A stretch of 64,000 bases of DNA from Epiperipatus broadwayi (GCA_028023455.1 JAQFVV010000072.1:4174501-4238500); one strand, 5' to 3'. Shown: positions 46,146 through 58,810, counted from the first letter of the stretch. Notes: a model not told the origin generated them from the sequence alone. Translations and numbers: made by a program.

Positions 46146-48118
46146 ACGCAAGTTCAAACTTCTACAAATTTGTGAAAATCTTGAAATTATTTCAGTATAG
46201 GTGTATGTATATATATATGCACATATATTGAAAACATGTATAATATGCACATATATAGCTGTGCAAATATTGAATAAGCACTATGAACAATAAAGATTAA
46301 AAAATTAAAGTTTATTTTTTATTGATTTCCATTTTTTTATATACTTTTTTTTTCCAATCCCGAGAAACTAAATTTACATATTTAGAATTACGGAGGTGTG
46401 GACGAAGTGTTGTAAATCTAAAAATGATATTGTCCTATGGCCTTGCTATAACAATGACAGCTAGTTGTACATGAAAACAATTTTACTTTCTAATGCACTC
46501 ACATACTGCAATTTCTTTCAGTTAGAGTTTATAAAAAAAACATCCAGGTGTTTGTTTTGAACTCCCCTCCCCCAAACATACAAACCCTCACACACATGAC
46601 GCATTTAAAAATCTTAATAAACAACATCTTCAAAACATCTCTTGGCACATTTCACATTAATAAATAATTATTGGCCCATATAAATGTCGGGTAATCACAC
46701 ATACTTCAGAAAACAGATTTTTGACATGCCATGCATGGCTGACTGAATTGAACGTCATGGTCACATAAAGACCTAACTACTATATTCGCCATCTAAAATC
46801 TCTGCCTTGAACTCACAATCTGTATTTATAATAACAGCATAACTGTCGTTTTTAAATGTACAGTATATTACAAAATAATGGATTCGTTATACATATCTAA
46901 CGAAGATGGTTTTTTGTTTATTTATTAAAAACATATGCACATAAAAATTAAATATATTCTATAATATGCTTTTTTTATGGCTAATCCTTTAAGAAGAGGT
47001 AAATGTCAAACATCAGTTATAAAATAGATGCAGTGCTAATCTTTAAGATTATAAAATTAAAAATTAATCATAATAAAAGAATATTCAATGATTAAAAAAA
47101 GTTCTGGCAATAGAAAGGAGTGGCAGTCTTTTTTATTTTAGCAGTATTTCAACGGAAAGAAAAGACAAACCGGCTTATCAGAAATACTGCCCATGAAACC
47201 AGTATTAAAATAAACACGTCTGTATAGCAGCATATGGACTTCGTTCTGTGTTATGTGACATATATTTATAAAATTCAGCCGGCTCTAAATTTTTTCAACA
47301 ACGACTAAAGACACTTTTCACTTTAATGCTGCTAACGAAAGAAATCATTAAAAAAAAAAAAAAAATCGGACAAACAAAATTAAAAAAAAAGATTTAAAAC
47401 AAGATCGGAGTAAAAATAATGAATAGGAAATTCGTCACTAAGAAACCTATTACTCAAAGAATATATATATACGGTATTTCTTAATTTTTTTAAAAAAAAA
47501 AAAAAATCAAGAATGCTAATGTGCATAAGATTTCCAGATTCAAAACCTGTCCCTTTTTATTTTTTCACATAAATTAAAATGATTCTAAGTAGACCTTATT
47601 AAACATGCAATATTTAAATCAAGTTTAAAAGATAATGGTACTTTAAAGCGGCGAAAGACCATCTGTAATTTTTTGTAGTGATTTTACCTCAACACAAAAG
47701 ATGAGAAAAAGCTCTTCACTTATTTAAAAATAATCTGGGGAAAGTTTTGATTAAGAAAATTATAATAATCGAAATGTAATCGCAAATTAAAATTTACACA
47801 CATACAAAAAAGGAATCTCCATTAATTTACTCAGTAAGTTTCGTATTTAAAAGTACAAAAAAAAAAATCTATTTTCGAACAAAGATAGAAAAGATTTACA
47901 TTTTTGCAATGTAGGTATTAAAAGTCTATTGCAGTTAAAATTAATTTTAAAATTTTTATGATCCTTAATACCAGCATCAGCTGCAGTTACTCGAAATCGA
48001 GTAGGATCATTTCAATCCCCCCCCCCCCAAATACTGATAATACAATAGAATTGAGTTTTGGATAACTATACAAATAAATAAGTGAATCATAAATACACCC
48101 ACATTATAGAAAATAAGC
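46146..48118. other. Intergenic, no gene; homopolymer runs
   Basis: AT-rich with A-tracts near 47350 and 47493 and a C12 run at 48017-48028. No repeat or frame supported. Confidence 0.55.
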
Positions 48119-48257
48119 CATTTTCGTTGATATTTCCCCCCCTTTTTTTTTCATATGTCAAAGCGTTGACCGGGAAGCGAACCCGGGGGCCAGCTGCTTG
48201 GTACGCAGCTATGCTAATCGCTAGGCTACCAATGCTTGACATTTTCTTTGATATTTT
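48119..48257 (-). mobile_element. Minimal tRNA-like SINE (copy 1)
   Basis: Flanked by CATTTTCGTTGATATTT (from 48119) and CATTTTCTTTGATATTT (from 48240), a target duplication with one change. In minus sense: GTCAAGCATTGGTAGCC, an A-box GGTAGCCTAGCGATTAG, anticodon-type stem GCTGC/GCAGC, T-arm CCCGGGTTCGCTTCCCGG with a B-box, closing TCAACGC pairing with GCATTGG, then TTTGACATATG and a nine-A tail. Total about 100 bp. The tail and target duplication identify a retroposed SINE and not a tRNA gene. Confidence 0.85.
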
Positions 48258-48750
48258 GTGATGCTGTATTTCAACTTTGGCAGAAAACCTTTATTTAAAA
48301 AAATGCATTGGCACGGGGTCCAATCGCAGGCTCTCTAATGAATTTTATGTTCCATCATCTCAACACTATACTTCTTTGGAATGTCTTTGAGATAACATGG
48401 ATGTGGTCTACCTTTCCTATCAAAACCTTGCTCAAGTTCATCATACAACACCCTTTTAGGAAGTCTTCTATGTTCATTCGTTTTACATATCCAATCTCAC
48501 AAAGATGTGATTTTACAGTAATTCCATAAAACCATATCCAGCAAATTGAAAAACATATAGAATGGTTTTATGATCTTCACATTATATTTTTAAAATTGTA
48601 AGGAAACAATTTTGAAATGAAACTTGTTTAATGTCTGTGCCCATGGCTCACTTTCATATAATAAATTAGGCAGTGGTGAAATACCTATCTTTTGATATGT
48701 TAAAAGCAGCAACACCATGGGATCTGTGATGCACCTTGACATATATGTTC
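48258..48750 (-). mobile_element. LINE-B, 3' end
   Basis: In minus sense from 48740: LPNLLYES, an AQTLNKFHFK block, then MNTRLPKRVLYDELEQGFDR and KGRPHPCYLKDIPKKYSVEM after a one-base shift. It matches the tail of the LINE-B copy at 7860-8080 at both DNA and peptide level. The RLPKxxLYxELxxG...RPxxRxKD signature marks the C-terminus of the GLTIxxKKTxVL group of LINEs. It ends at about 48290 next to SINE copy 1. Confidence 0.7.
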
Positions 48751-50382
48751 ACTTTGAAAATGTAAGGCAATTTAAAAATCTTGTTAGCTTTTCCCCCTAA
48801 TACCAGCCTTAAAGTAAGGGTTCTCCTTTAAAAAGGAAAAAAATGTTTGGAGATCCTTAAAGAGTAATAAGAAAATAATGATTCTAAAATGTATCTTGCT
48901 ATAAGTGTTAGATTGTCTATCTGAAAATCAGTAATTTATAATTCACAGTATTTCTATATATGTTACAGAGTTAGATATTAGATTACATAATTTCTTGTGT
49001 CAAATATCATCTCAACCAATAACCCTCAAAAGTGTGAAGTAGTGTGAAGTAGTGTCGTGTGAAGTATTCCCTATCCTCTTCCATTCTTCATGATTTTGGC
49101 CTAAATTTAGCATATAATGGAACACTGGGCCAATGATTTGCCTAATAGGATCTGAATACTGCAAAAAAAAATTCACACAGGTGTGGCCTGATTTTCTTTC
49201 ACTGAAGTCTCCTCATTCTGTATTCTAAATAAGCCATTAAATATTTCTTTATTATCACGTGCTAGTTCTGCAGGCAGCATAAGAAATTAGCAGTAGTCTG
49301 GCATACCACTACATCTCAAATGCATCTGTCCTTTTTTGATCTCGTTTTCTGAATGTAAGTTTTGGCTGCATGATTGCCAATTAAAAAAATTGGACAATTG
49401 ATCAATTTTAATTTGATGGCCCTAAAAATATTTCAGACTTTTTATATTTTAGACAGTTTTGTCATTGCAGTTTTTAAATATAAATTTATTTTGTAAAGAT
49501 ATTTATTTAATACTTTAGCGGTCCTTTTTGCATTATTCATCTTAAATAAATAATGTTATAACTTCCTTTTGCACTTTTAAAAATGGTTTTTATTAAAATA
49601 TTTCTGGCAGCCTTTTGAGTCGCAAAATATTAATTTTTTTTTAGTTCACACTAATCTTATTTCGATGTTTTTTTTAAACAAACACAAATATATTTTATCT
49701 TTCTAATATATATACTTATTTTGTGCTGAAAAAAATTAACCTCGGTTCATGCACTATTTTGTAACTATTATATATCTCCACACACAACTGCAGATTTTCA
49801 GCACTTAATAATAATAGATTTACATTTATTTATTATAGATATTCAAATTATAAATACTTATTTAATTTCCGTGTATTATTATATATAAATTTATTTAATT
49901 TATATACATTGTGTTGTAATGTACAATCCAAAGTTTATTGATGAACTTTATATATAGATTTAATAAAATGTTTTTCTTTTTGTTTAAATAAAAAATTTGT
50001 TGATATAACCATTTAAATAATGGATATAGCAAAAACTTATTAAAATAATAGACATAGCAAAAAGTTATTAAACTAAAAAAATAAGGCAATATAATGATAT
50101 TTATTGTTCTGAATAAGATTATTGACAATAAAAACTGTCAAAAATATTGTAATAAAAAGCACTGCAAAATTTGAAAGGGGACGTGTAGAAATGCTTATTA
50201 TTAAAAAAAAAAAAATGGCAGCTATATATTTACCATATTTTTTATTTTCCTCTTTAACAAATATTATTTGTCTTTATTACTATTAAAAATATTTTTTCAT
50301 ACATTCTTGATTTTAATTAAGTATAATTATCTATTGCTTACTTAACATTCCTACAATTTACAGTTCTTAACCAAATACAGGT
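48751..50382. other. Intergenic, no feature recognised
   Basis: AT-rich. A short direct repeat GTGAAGTAGT occurs at 49035-49060. Nothing else supported. Confidence 0.5.
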
Positions 50383-50505
50383 CGCCATGAATATGGGACT
50401 ATAAACTGTCCCGAAAGCGCTTGGCGGTAATTTTTGATAATTTTAGTTACGTTTAATAGCTTCATTATCTGTGTGCAGAGCATATATATATATTAATTGA
50501 TTTCA
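50383..50505 (+). mobile_element. PLE-1 3' untranslated end
   Basis: Plus sense: GCCATGAATATGGGAC, hairpin GGGAC/GTCCC (50395-50412), CGAAAGCGCTT, then TAGCTTCATTATCTGTGTGC, matching the outer halves of the arms at 4376-5043. No coding part. Confidence 0.65.
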
Positions 50506-50737
50506 AACGCTAATGAAGTAAAGCCTTAACTATTACAATTTACCATAACTTTATGCCTTTTTCTTTTTGGCCATAAACACATAATAAAAATTTATTTTTT
50601 TATATTCTAAAGAAAAATAATAAGATCAAGCAAAAATATTAAAGAAAACAAAACCCTTGAAATATGATGCCTATTACTGTTCTATTTCAAAACAAAACAA
50701 AGCATGATGATTTATGCATAAATGGTATATAATGAGC

Positions 50738-51281
50738 ATGCCAAAAGCACTTAACAAGCTTTTCAAAACATCTCTATACCCAGACTGTTTTCTAGCTTTG
50801 GCTTTCATCAGTGAGCTGCTAGGATATTCAAGCATTAGATTAATACCAGAATATGAGTTATTATATAACATTTGTAATACAATCTTATTAAATTAAGTCA
50901 TGTGATATATAACTTGATTTTCTTGCAATTATTGTTATTGCTCTCAAGGCTTTGGTGATTTTATATTATTGAAGCTATTAATATATGTTAATATATGGTG
51001 TTTCTGAACTTACTTCAGTCCCATATGGCTATTTAAGTTAGATAGCTAGATTTGAAGATATGGATGTCTGAAAATTTCATATTTTCTACTTAATAATTAA
51101 ACATTGGATAAAGTGCTGGGCTTGACCTGGTATTTTAAATCTAATGCTTGAATAGCCTAGTATCTCACTGACAAAAGCCATAGCTAGAAACCAGTTTGTG
51201 GATAGGGATGTTCTGAAAAGTTGTTATATTGGCATGCTTATTATATAACATTTGTAATACAAACTTATTAAATTAAATCAC
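50738..51281. mobile_element. Inverted pair of R5 units with a repeated flank
   Basis: The arms 50738-50850 (minus sense) and 51133-51237 (plus sense) both end in the GCATGCC/GGCATGC outer boundary. They share ACATCYCTATMCMCARACTG, CTAGCTTTGGCTTT and CTAATGCTTGAATA in inverted order, separated by about 280 bp. A 43-bp block (TTATATAACATTTGTAATAC and AAACTTATTAAATTAA-type) appears inside the left arm at 50860 and again directly after the right arm at 51241. The R5 core lies in each arm. Confidence 0.65.
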
Positions 51282-52936
51282 AATATATGACTTGATTCTT
51301 GCAATTATTTATAATTGCATTTATAAAAAGCTTTCACTTTGGCAAGCTGCAACTTATTTTATAAACATACACCCAAATATCATGTCAATCTCACAAAATG
51401 TATTTAGAAAAAATAAGAAGAGATATCAAGATCCCATACTGCATCACACACCATATTCAGTTTCACCAGAATTTTGTAACTGAAAAACAATCAAACTTTC
51501 TCGTTCATAACAAAATTGTATGCAGATATTTCAGCAAATTTATTAAACAATGAAACACAATCTCATACGCTTAAGAAAAGGATTGCAATTAATAATCCTG
51601 ATAAAGAACCCATTTCAAAGTGGATAAACATTTGATTGCAAAAATATAATTTATATAATAAACTTCAAAAGCGGATAAAAATTTCTAATCTTGACTTTAC
51701 AATGGCAAGTAAAAATGTAGACTCAACTCTAGATGGTACAGTGGAATTTGTTACAATGAATGTTTCTACAATGAATAAACTGTACAACAAACATTTCTAA
51801 ATGCAAATGTTACAGTGAATGTTAAGAGTGGCACATAACTTTGTCATACGTAAAGTTTAAGCTATTACTTTTAATTTGCTTATTTGTACTTTTAGCAGTG
51901 AAAATACTGTACATATTTGTTAATTATTCTGCTGAGTATATATAAATGTTATATCTAGGCTAGAGACAATCTCTACTTGAATAAATGATTACTGATAATC
52001 ACTACTGTATTTATCCAGAGTGAATGGTGTCAAAGTTGTGGGCGGAGTAAGTCTGACACTTGTAATTCAAAATGTAATGTATAATAATAGGTATGAATCT
52101 AAAAAAAAAAAAACAATGTTACAATGCTGACTAACATTTGCCATCAAAAAATAATAAAATTGCCAAATAAAACTGTTTAACAAACGCACATGTAATGATG
52201 AATGCCAAAAATAATTGTCAACCAAAAAAGAAAACTAAATGAACACAAATGTTACCATAAATGCCACTGACTGACATAAAATGTGCAAGATGTTTCAATA
52301 CCCTTCCCCCATGTGTAAAGCATCAGATACCTTTATCATATTTCGTAAGACTTATTTAATTTAACTAATGCATTTGTTCATTGCCAACAAAAAAGAAAAT
52401 AATTTTCACATTAAAAGAGCAAAAGAGGTAATCCATTCTAGGTAAAGAATCCAGAACAGAATGTAATGACCAAGTTTCTGGAACTGCTTATATTAATTGT
52501 AGAGAATGCGCTCCACTGTGTTGTTAGAAAAAAATTCATGTTAGCACTGATTCTCATTAAAAGATTATAGTTAGTCCAAGCTATCAACAGCACATAATCA
52601 TTTTAATGGATTCATGCAGTGTTTCTGCATTAAATGATTTCTTCAATAGCATGCAAATCTCCAAAGAAAAAACAATTTGAGTATTATTGCATATTCATAG
52701 TGAATTTTAAAGAAAGGGGGAGAAATGTTTCAGGTAAATCTGAAGTGTAAACAATATAAAAATCTTGGAATCGATCTCTAATGTAACTGCTTGCTTCTCA
52801 TTAATAAGAAACCTGAGGAAGTACAGTGATTATCCAATCTTACAAAACTTGATTCCATTAGAAGCTGGTTTCTTAATAAATTCAACAACTGAATATTTTA
52901 TTGTAAATTTTAAAGTAAGCTGAATAAGACAACTAT
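51282..52936. other. Intergenic, no gene recognised
   Basis: AT-rich. 51720-51830 and 52115-52260 both contain several AATGTTAC/AATGCC phrases, perhaps an old repeat. Nothing firm. Confidence 0.45.
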
Positions 52937-53075
52937 GAGAGAAACCAATTTTTTTTTTTCATGTCATAGCATCGGCCGGGACGCGAACCCACAACCGTCT
53001 GCATCCAACTACTTGCTTGCAAGGCGGCTGCGATGATCTCTCGGCTAACAACGCTTGACGGAGAAAGCATTTTTT
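52937..53075 (-). mobile_element. Minimal tRNA-like SINE (copy 2, variant)
   Basis: In minus sense: GTCAAGCGTTGTTAGCCGAG, then a longer middle (GCAGCCGCCTTGCAAGCAAG, an extra AGTTGGATGCAGACGG segment), the T-arm GGGTTCGCGTCCCGG, then GCCGATGCTATGACATG and a poly(A) tail of eleven. Flanks GAGAAACCAATTTTT and GAGAAAGCATTTTTT are an imperfect target duplication. The extra segment recalls the variable arm of a class II tRNA. Confidence 0.75.
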
Positions 53076-54814
53076 TACTTAAAATGTAAACAATTACAGG
53101 AAATATTCTCACCGATATTTGTATTTATACTTTTTATCTTTTTTTCAAACAATTTATGGTTGAATCGAAATAACTTAGTTAACACTTAAAAATTGTCCAG
53201 ATACATTAAATTCAGGAAAACAACTCTCAACCAGCAATTTAAAGAAATAGGTCAAGTACTATTGTCTGGAAAAATTTATTATTATTTTCTTTTTTTTTAC
53301 TAGCCATGTGATTTCCAGAATTTTAATAAAAATATGTTTCCTATGAGAATGTGTGTGTTTAATTGATAAACTAAAGAAACATAGTCAGGGAAGATAATGC
53401 AATCTTTATTTTTAGGGGGAGGGGGAGAGACTGCCACATTATTTTTCAATACTTATCTTTTTCCTCTTCCATCTGATTATATTTCTTTTTTAATAATCAA
53501 AATACAATGTAGAAGCTTAATAAAGCCAGACTTCTATTATAACACTTATTATGTGGAGTTAAATTAATTTATTAATATTAATGCAGATCTTGGTAACCAG
53601 CTATTTGTAATATAAAAAATTGAGACCAAGTCTCACTATATAATGAATCAGGGATTTTTTATTTTATTTTATTAGAGATATTTATTGTAATGTTAATACT
53701 CTGTAAATATACACATTCTCTTTTTATACAATTTATTAAAGTCTTCACAGTAGTGAGACTATTTTCCAACTTTTTCTTCTGCTCAATCCATAAAGCACTT
53801 GGTTTTTGCTTTTAATTTTTGTATCTCACAAATCCACTCCTGCAAAGCTTTTACATTTTAATTACAATTTTGGTCAATAGATGGAGCTTCTTGTATTTAA
53901 AAAAATGCATTTACATAGTAGGAAAGATGAATACATGCAAAAAGATAGCAACTACAATGAATGTCATTATGAATACATCATATTTGTTTTTTTATTATTA
54001 AAAATTGTAATATATTAACAACATAATTTGGAGATTATAAGCAAGCAATCACAATATTATTTTTATTCAGATATTATATTTTGCTCTAATAATAAATTAA
54101 GCAGGCATAGCCATCCTATACAATGAGTAAAATTTTTAGCCAAAGTATGAAATTTCATTTTTATTTTTTACGTACCCCTAGATATTGTAATTACAAAAGA
54201 ATTACAAATAGTTTTTTGTCAAAGAATGGAAAAGGCTTTTATTGAAAAGATATGTGAAAATATAAGAAATACAAAATATACAATACAAAATTTTTCATAT
54301 TTAACCTATATTATAAAATAATACAACAAAAGAAACTGTAAAAATAATGTTTTTTTTTAATATTATTAAGTAATAAATATTTACCAATATGGTGAATTTC
54401 TGATATGGTAGTTTCATTTTCTTAACTTCAAGTACAGTAGGATTATAATTTCTTATTGCCAAACCCTCCAATGAAAAAAACATAAATCAAAACAAATAAG
54501 CATGTAATGATCTTAGGGACATGCTGAATTTTATATAAATATCAAACAATCCAGAAAAAAAAAAAAATTTTTACATCATTATTTATGAAGTAAAGTGCCA
54601 AGAATGAAGGATTTTAAAATCGTATAAATCTTCAAGATTGTAAGAAATTTCTTGATAATTATCTTTCTACTTTTCATTAATTAACTCTAAGATGTATACA
54701 AAAAACTGATTAATAATTTCAATCATTAATATTACTAATTACACACTAAAAGCATGTAACTTAACATTATGTCATGTCTTTGTGACATTAAATGTTTTAC
54801 ACTGGGCTGATTTT
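53076..54814. other. Intergenic; weak repeat near 53880
   Basis: The AGATGGAGCTTCTTGTATTT block at about 53879 recurs at 7343. Otherwise nothing supported. Confidence 0.45.
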
Positions 54815-54930
54815 TCCTTTTGGCATTTATAGAATGCCTAGGAAATGTGTAAAAATGTAAGCATTTCACACTTGAATGTCCCACTTAAAATGCCTAGTAG
54901 GCATTTTATACAATGCCCTTTTCAAACTTA
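54815..54930. mobile_element. Short foldback element
   Basis: GGCATTTATAGAATGCCTAG on the left is inverted as CTAGTAGGCATTTTATACAA (then TGCCC) on the right, with AAATGTGT and ACACTT arms inside. About 110 bp; non-coding. Confidence 0.6.
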
Positions 54931-55558
54931 GCTGCTAACATATTTATTGTTTCTGATGATGAAATTATAGTAATATTTAGCATTTTTTAAAAATTAATTA
55001 ACATTTAAAAACTTTATTAGTTCTAGAATAATAATGTACTATTTCTAAGGATATATACAAACTATGATAAAATACTTTTCTATAAACACAGATTAAGAAT
55101 ATTATTTTGTATAGGGTTAGGGTGAAATATTTTTTTAAACAAAAAAATTTCAACAACTAGCTATGCCAATAATTTTTTAAAAGTAAAAAGTTTCATCTAG
55201 CTTAAATTTTTAATTTAACAATGGATTGCAAATGATATTTCATAAATTGAAAAAATAAAATACAGATCACATACATGACTTTCTTTAATTTCTTTATTTG
55301 TAGCGATGTAAATAAAACTAACATCAGCAAATTAATTAAAAAATAGCTTTGTATAATAAGTTGGTTAATAAGTTAATGTAGGAAGGAAAAATAAATGAAT
55401 ATATTGAAATGAAAATAATTAGTAAATAATAAAGCAAGATTTAAAATGAAAAAAATGTGTGTGGTTGGTTTATTTTTTATATTTCAATAAGTTGACTATC
55501 AATGATAGGTGTATTCATCATAGGGTTTCTTTCAGGACTCCAAACCAAGTATATTGAC
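54931..55558. other. Intergenic, no feature recognised
   Basis: AT-rich; nothing supported. Confidence 0.5.
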
Positions 55559-55676
55559 CAAGTAAGTATTTTTTTGATTATGTGTCAAATGCGTTGACCA
55601 GGAAGTGAACCTGGGCCAGCTGCTTGTAAGGCAGCTATACTAACCACTAGGCCACCAATGCTTGGCAAGTAAGTAT
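55559..55676 (-). mobile_element. Minimal tRNA-like SINE (copy 3)
   Basis: Flanked by the perfect duplication CAAGTAAGTAT (55559-55569 and 55666-55676). In minus sense it folds as a cloverleaf: acceptor GCATTGG with TCAACGC, A-box TGGCCTAGTGGTTAG, anticodon arm GCTGC-CTTACAA-GCAGC (anticodon TAC if read literally), and T-arm CCAGG-TTCACTT-CCTGG. The tail is CATTTGACACATAATC followed by seven A. The best structured of the four copies, but still a retroposed SINE. Confidence 0.85.
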
Positions 55677-56534
55677 ATTTTATTGCTATTTATGATACTT
55701 CTTTAAAGTTTTCAATATGATGATTATAATTATTTGTTAATACAAAAATAACATAAAAATACAGCTTGAAATGAATATTGATTGGATTCAATTCATCAAA
55801 GCATAAAAATTACTAAACATATATATATAACAATATTAATTATGGATCACTTTACTAATCAAAAAGTTGTATTATTTATTTATTGGTTTCAGTTATCTGA
55901 TTTATTGAAAATGAAATACTTTGAAATTTTTGTTTCCTGGACTCTCTCTTACTTTTGGTAGAGTGAAATGTGGTGCACTTATTTGATTTAATCCTTTTAT
56001 TCACACTAAGTTTATCAGAAAATAAATGTGACAATATTAAATAAAATAAAATGATAATATAAAATTAGACAAAAATGAAATTAGCAATGCTAAGTTATCT
56101 TACCTTGAGTGAGGACAACAAATGTACTTATGAGATATCTGTAAAAAAAAATTTCTACCCACACATAAAATATAGAGAATACCCCTGTCCATTTCATTGT
56201 CACTTTAAAAAAATCATATTTTATTATAATGAGGAACGTATATGATATAATAAAATGTTTACATCTAGGAAGAATTTATTTCAAAATCCCTTTGCAACTA
56301 CATTTTAAGTTATTGCTTTATCCAAATGAAGAACTTTATATGAGAAAACCAGAAAATGTCCTACAATCGATTTGCTTGTGCTGCCATCTATTGAGATATT
56401 TAACTAATTTTTTTGTTTTAATCAGGAAATTCACGTATATTTTATTGATATTTTAATTCCAAGAAAAAAAACCTAAAACTATCACAATAATTCAAAATGT
56501 GATTTTTCAAAATGTTTTAGACAAGCTGTGATGA
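55677..56534. other. Intergenic, no feature recognised
   Basis: AT-rich; nothing supported. Confidence 0.5.
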
Positions 56535-56646
56535 GTGATTGGTGCCTTTTCCTCTTTGTTATCGGACTTCATATGCTTTGTGAGATTTCTTCGAGAAAAT
56601 TTTTAGAATAACAAAAAACTTGATTTTATTTTGCAAAGTTTATTAA
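56535..56646. repeat. R6 copy 3, left part
   Basis: TTTGTGAGATTTCTTCGAGA, AAATTTTTAGAATAA and TTTTGCAAAGTTTATTAA match 33915-34015. Similarity stops exactly at TTAA (56643-56646) and resumes at 59151. Confidence 0.65.
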
Positions 56647-57164
56647 CCCTTGCCTAGTGTTCAACGCATTGTTGCGGACACAGCGCCACCTGTGGCATTA
56701 GCACTCGACGCAATATTGCATTTTGAATTTCCTTTTACAACTGTTAGCAGATTTGTCCGAATGTTTTCGTTTTTTCGATTTTAGCACATGCGTATATGAT
56801 TCAGATATTAGTTTGTAAAGTTTCACATAGATGGCAGTTATAATTAATGATTTATTCAATTTTCCGTGGTTCGTAATTTGTAGCCCCATATTCACTGATT
56901 TTCCTACCTATATTAGAGAAAAGATGTTCGTCTTTGCTAATCTGCAAAATAATTTTCATTTTTTTTTTAATAATTTGCATTATTCTTTCAATTGGTAAGT
57001 TATAATAATTATTTATGATTTATTTTTCTTTTTTAAAAATATTTCTATGAAAATAATGTAGATTTTGAAAATATACAATGTTGTTTTGTCTTGAAAATTT
57101 TCAACATCACATTATGTTTGCTTATCTATAAATTTTTGAATATCTATTATATTTTTTTACAAAA

Positions 57165-58810
57165 TATTTTAGGTTTTAGAAAGTATGTGAATCAAAACTT
57201 GGTAAAACTGACTTATAGCGGCTTGAACACTTCGCCCTCTATTTTTAAAAAACTTAACTACTTTTTCCTCCCTAATAACTGTATCCAAATTTAATAAGTG
57301 TATGTAACTATATCTAAGTCTAAATGTTAATTTTAAAAAATGGAAAAAAAAACTTACATTTACATGCGTATTTTTCACTTATAGCGGTCTTTGCTGTATA
57401 TATAACTGTAAATAAATTAACTATATTAACTATAAATCGAGTGGAGATAGATACCATTAGAAAGATCCAGCTTTAATCAGTTTATCTAACAATAAATAAA
57501 CTCAGACTAAATGTAAATATTAATAAATAAAAAAGTAATAAAACTTACATTTTTATGCGTACTTTTCACTTGGAATGTATATCTAGCGGTCTTTACTCTA
57601 TATATAACTATAAATAAATCAAGTATATTAACTATAAATCTTTTGACATAAAGATGAATAAATAAAAAAAAATGAACTTACATTTAGGATCCGTGTGTCG
57701 AACTATGTCATTCTCACTATGTAATTGCAAAGTATATCTACCTATAAATGTATTTTTTACATGAAGATTAATAAATAAAATGTAATAAAACTGTAAACTT
57801 ACAGTTTTATGCTCTATGTAGAGATATGGTATGGCAAAAGTGTGATCAAAAAAGTCACTACTGTCAAAATTAGGAACTACTTTTGTCACGTGTAATTTTT
57901 CCCGCATGTAATTCCCCCCTCCCCCACCGTCCATTTACTTTTTTTCCGAAAAAAGATTCAAATCAATGTTAAAACAGTTGTTCACAATTTGACATACTTA
58001 TTTTTAACATTGACTTGAATCTTTTTTTGGCAAAAAAATAAATGGACGGTGGGGGAGGGGGGAGGGAATTACACGCGGGAAAAATTACACGTGACAAAAG
58101 TAGTTCCTAATTTTGACAGTAGTGACTTTTTTGGTCACACTTTTGCCATACCATATCTCTACATAGAGCATAAAACTGTAAGTTTACAGTTTTATTACAT
58201 TTTATTTATTAATCTTCATGTAAAAAATACATTTATAGTTAGATATACTTTGCAATTACATAATGAGAATGACGTAGTTCAACACACATATCCTAAATGT
58301 AAGTTCATTTTTTTTTATTTGTTCATCTTTATGTCAAAAGATTTATAGTTAATATACTTGATTTATTTATAGTTATATATAGAGTAAAGACCGCTAGATA
58401 TACATTCCAAGTGAAAAGTACGCATAAAAATGTAAGTTTTATTACTTTTTTATTTATTAATATTTACATTTAGACAGAGTTTATTTATTGTTAGATAAAC
58501 TGATTTAAAGTTGGATCTTTCTAATGATGTCTATCTCCACTCGATTTATAGTTAATATAGTTAATTTATTTAGTTATATATATAGCAAAGACCGCTATAA
58601 GTGAAAAATACGCATGTAAATGTAAGTTTTTTTTTTCATTTTTATTTATTAACATTTAGACTTAGATATAGTTACATACACTTATTAAATTTGGATACAG
58701 TTATTAGAGGGGAAAAAGTAGTTAAGTTTTTTAAAAATAGAGGGCGAAGTGTTCAAGCCGCTATAAGTCAGTTTTACCCAAAACTTGATTTATATATATT
58801 TTTATAATAA
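57165..58810. repeat. Giant palindrome, arms about 770 bp
   Basis: The left arm (about 57165-57945) and the right arm (about 58030-58810) are inverted copies with a few percent difference, centred near 57985 with a short A/T-rich loop. Outer ends read CTTATAGCGGCTTGAACACT inward, then TCGCCCTC; the centre is flanked by a CCCCCCTCCCCCACCGTCC block. Each arm contains several degenerate modules that start with a GTAAGT block (reading outward). The mirrored 99-100 codon frames at 57632-57934 (-) and 58049-58348 (+) differ by about eight residues. They are probably by-products of the palindrome, although I cannot exclude a peptide. Confidence 0.85.

Noticed and set aside
51930-52060. Promoter with TATATAAAT box
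   Set aside because: Such strings are frequent by chance at this composition and no gene follows.
53819-54001. 60-codon frame
   Set aside because: Overlaps a weak dispersed repeat; no domain or conserved residues.
55559-55676. Functional tRNA gene
   Set aside because: A cloverleaf can be drawn, but the unit carries a poly(A) tail and target-site duplication and has three sibling copies, so it is a SINE.
57632-58348. Two near-identical 99-100 codon frames facing each other as genes
   Set aside because: They are mirror images within a palindrome, have no recognisable domain, and the DNA between and around them is equally conserved. Amino-acid identity follows from arm identity.
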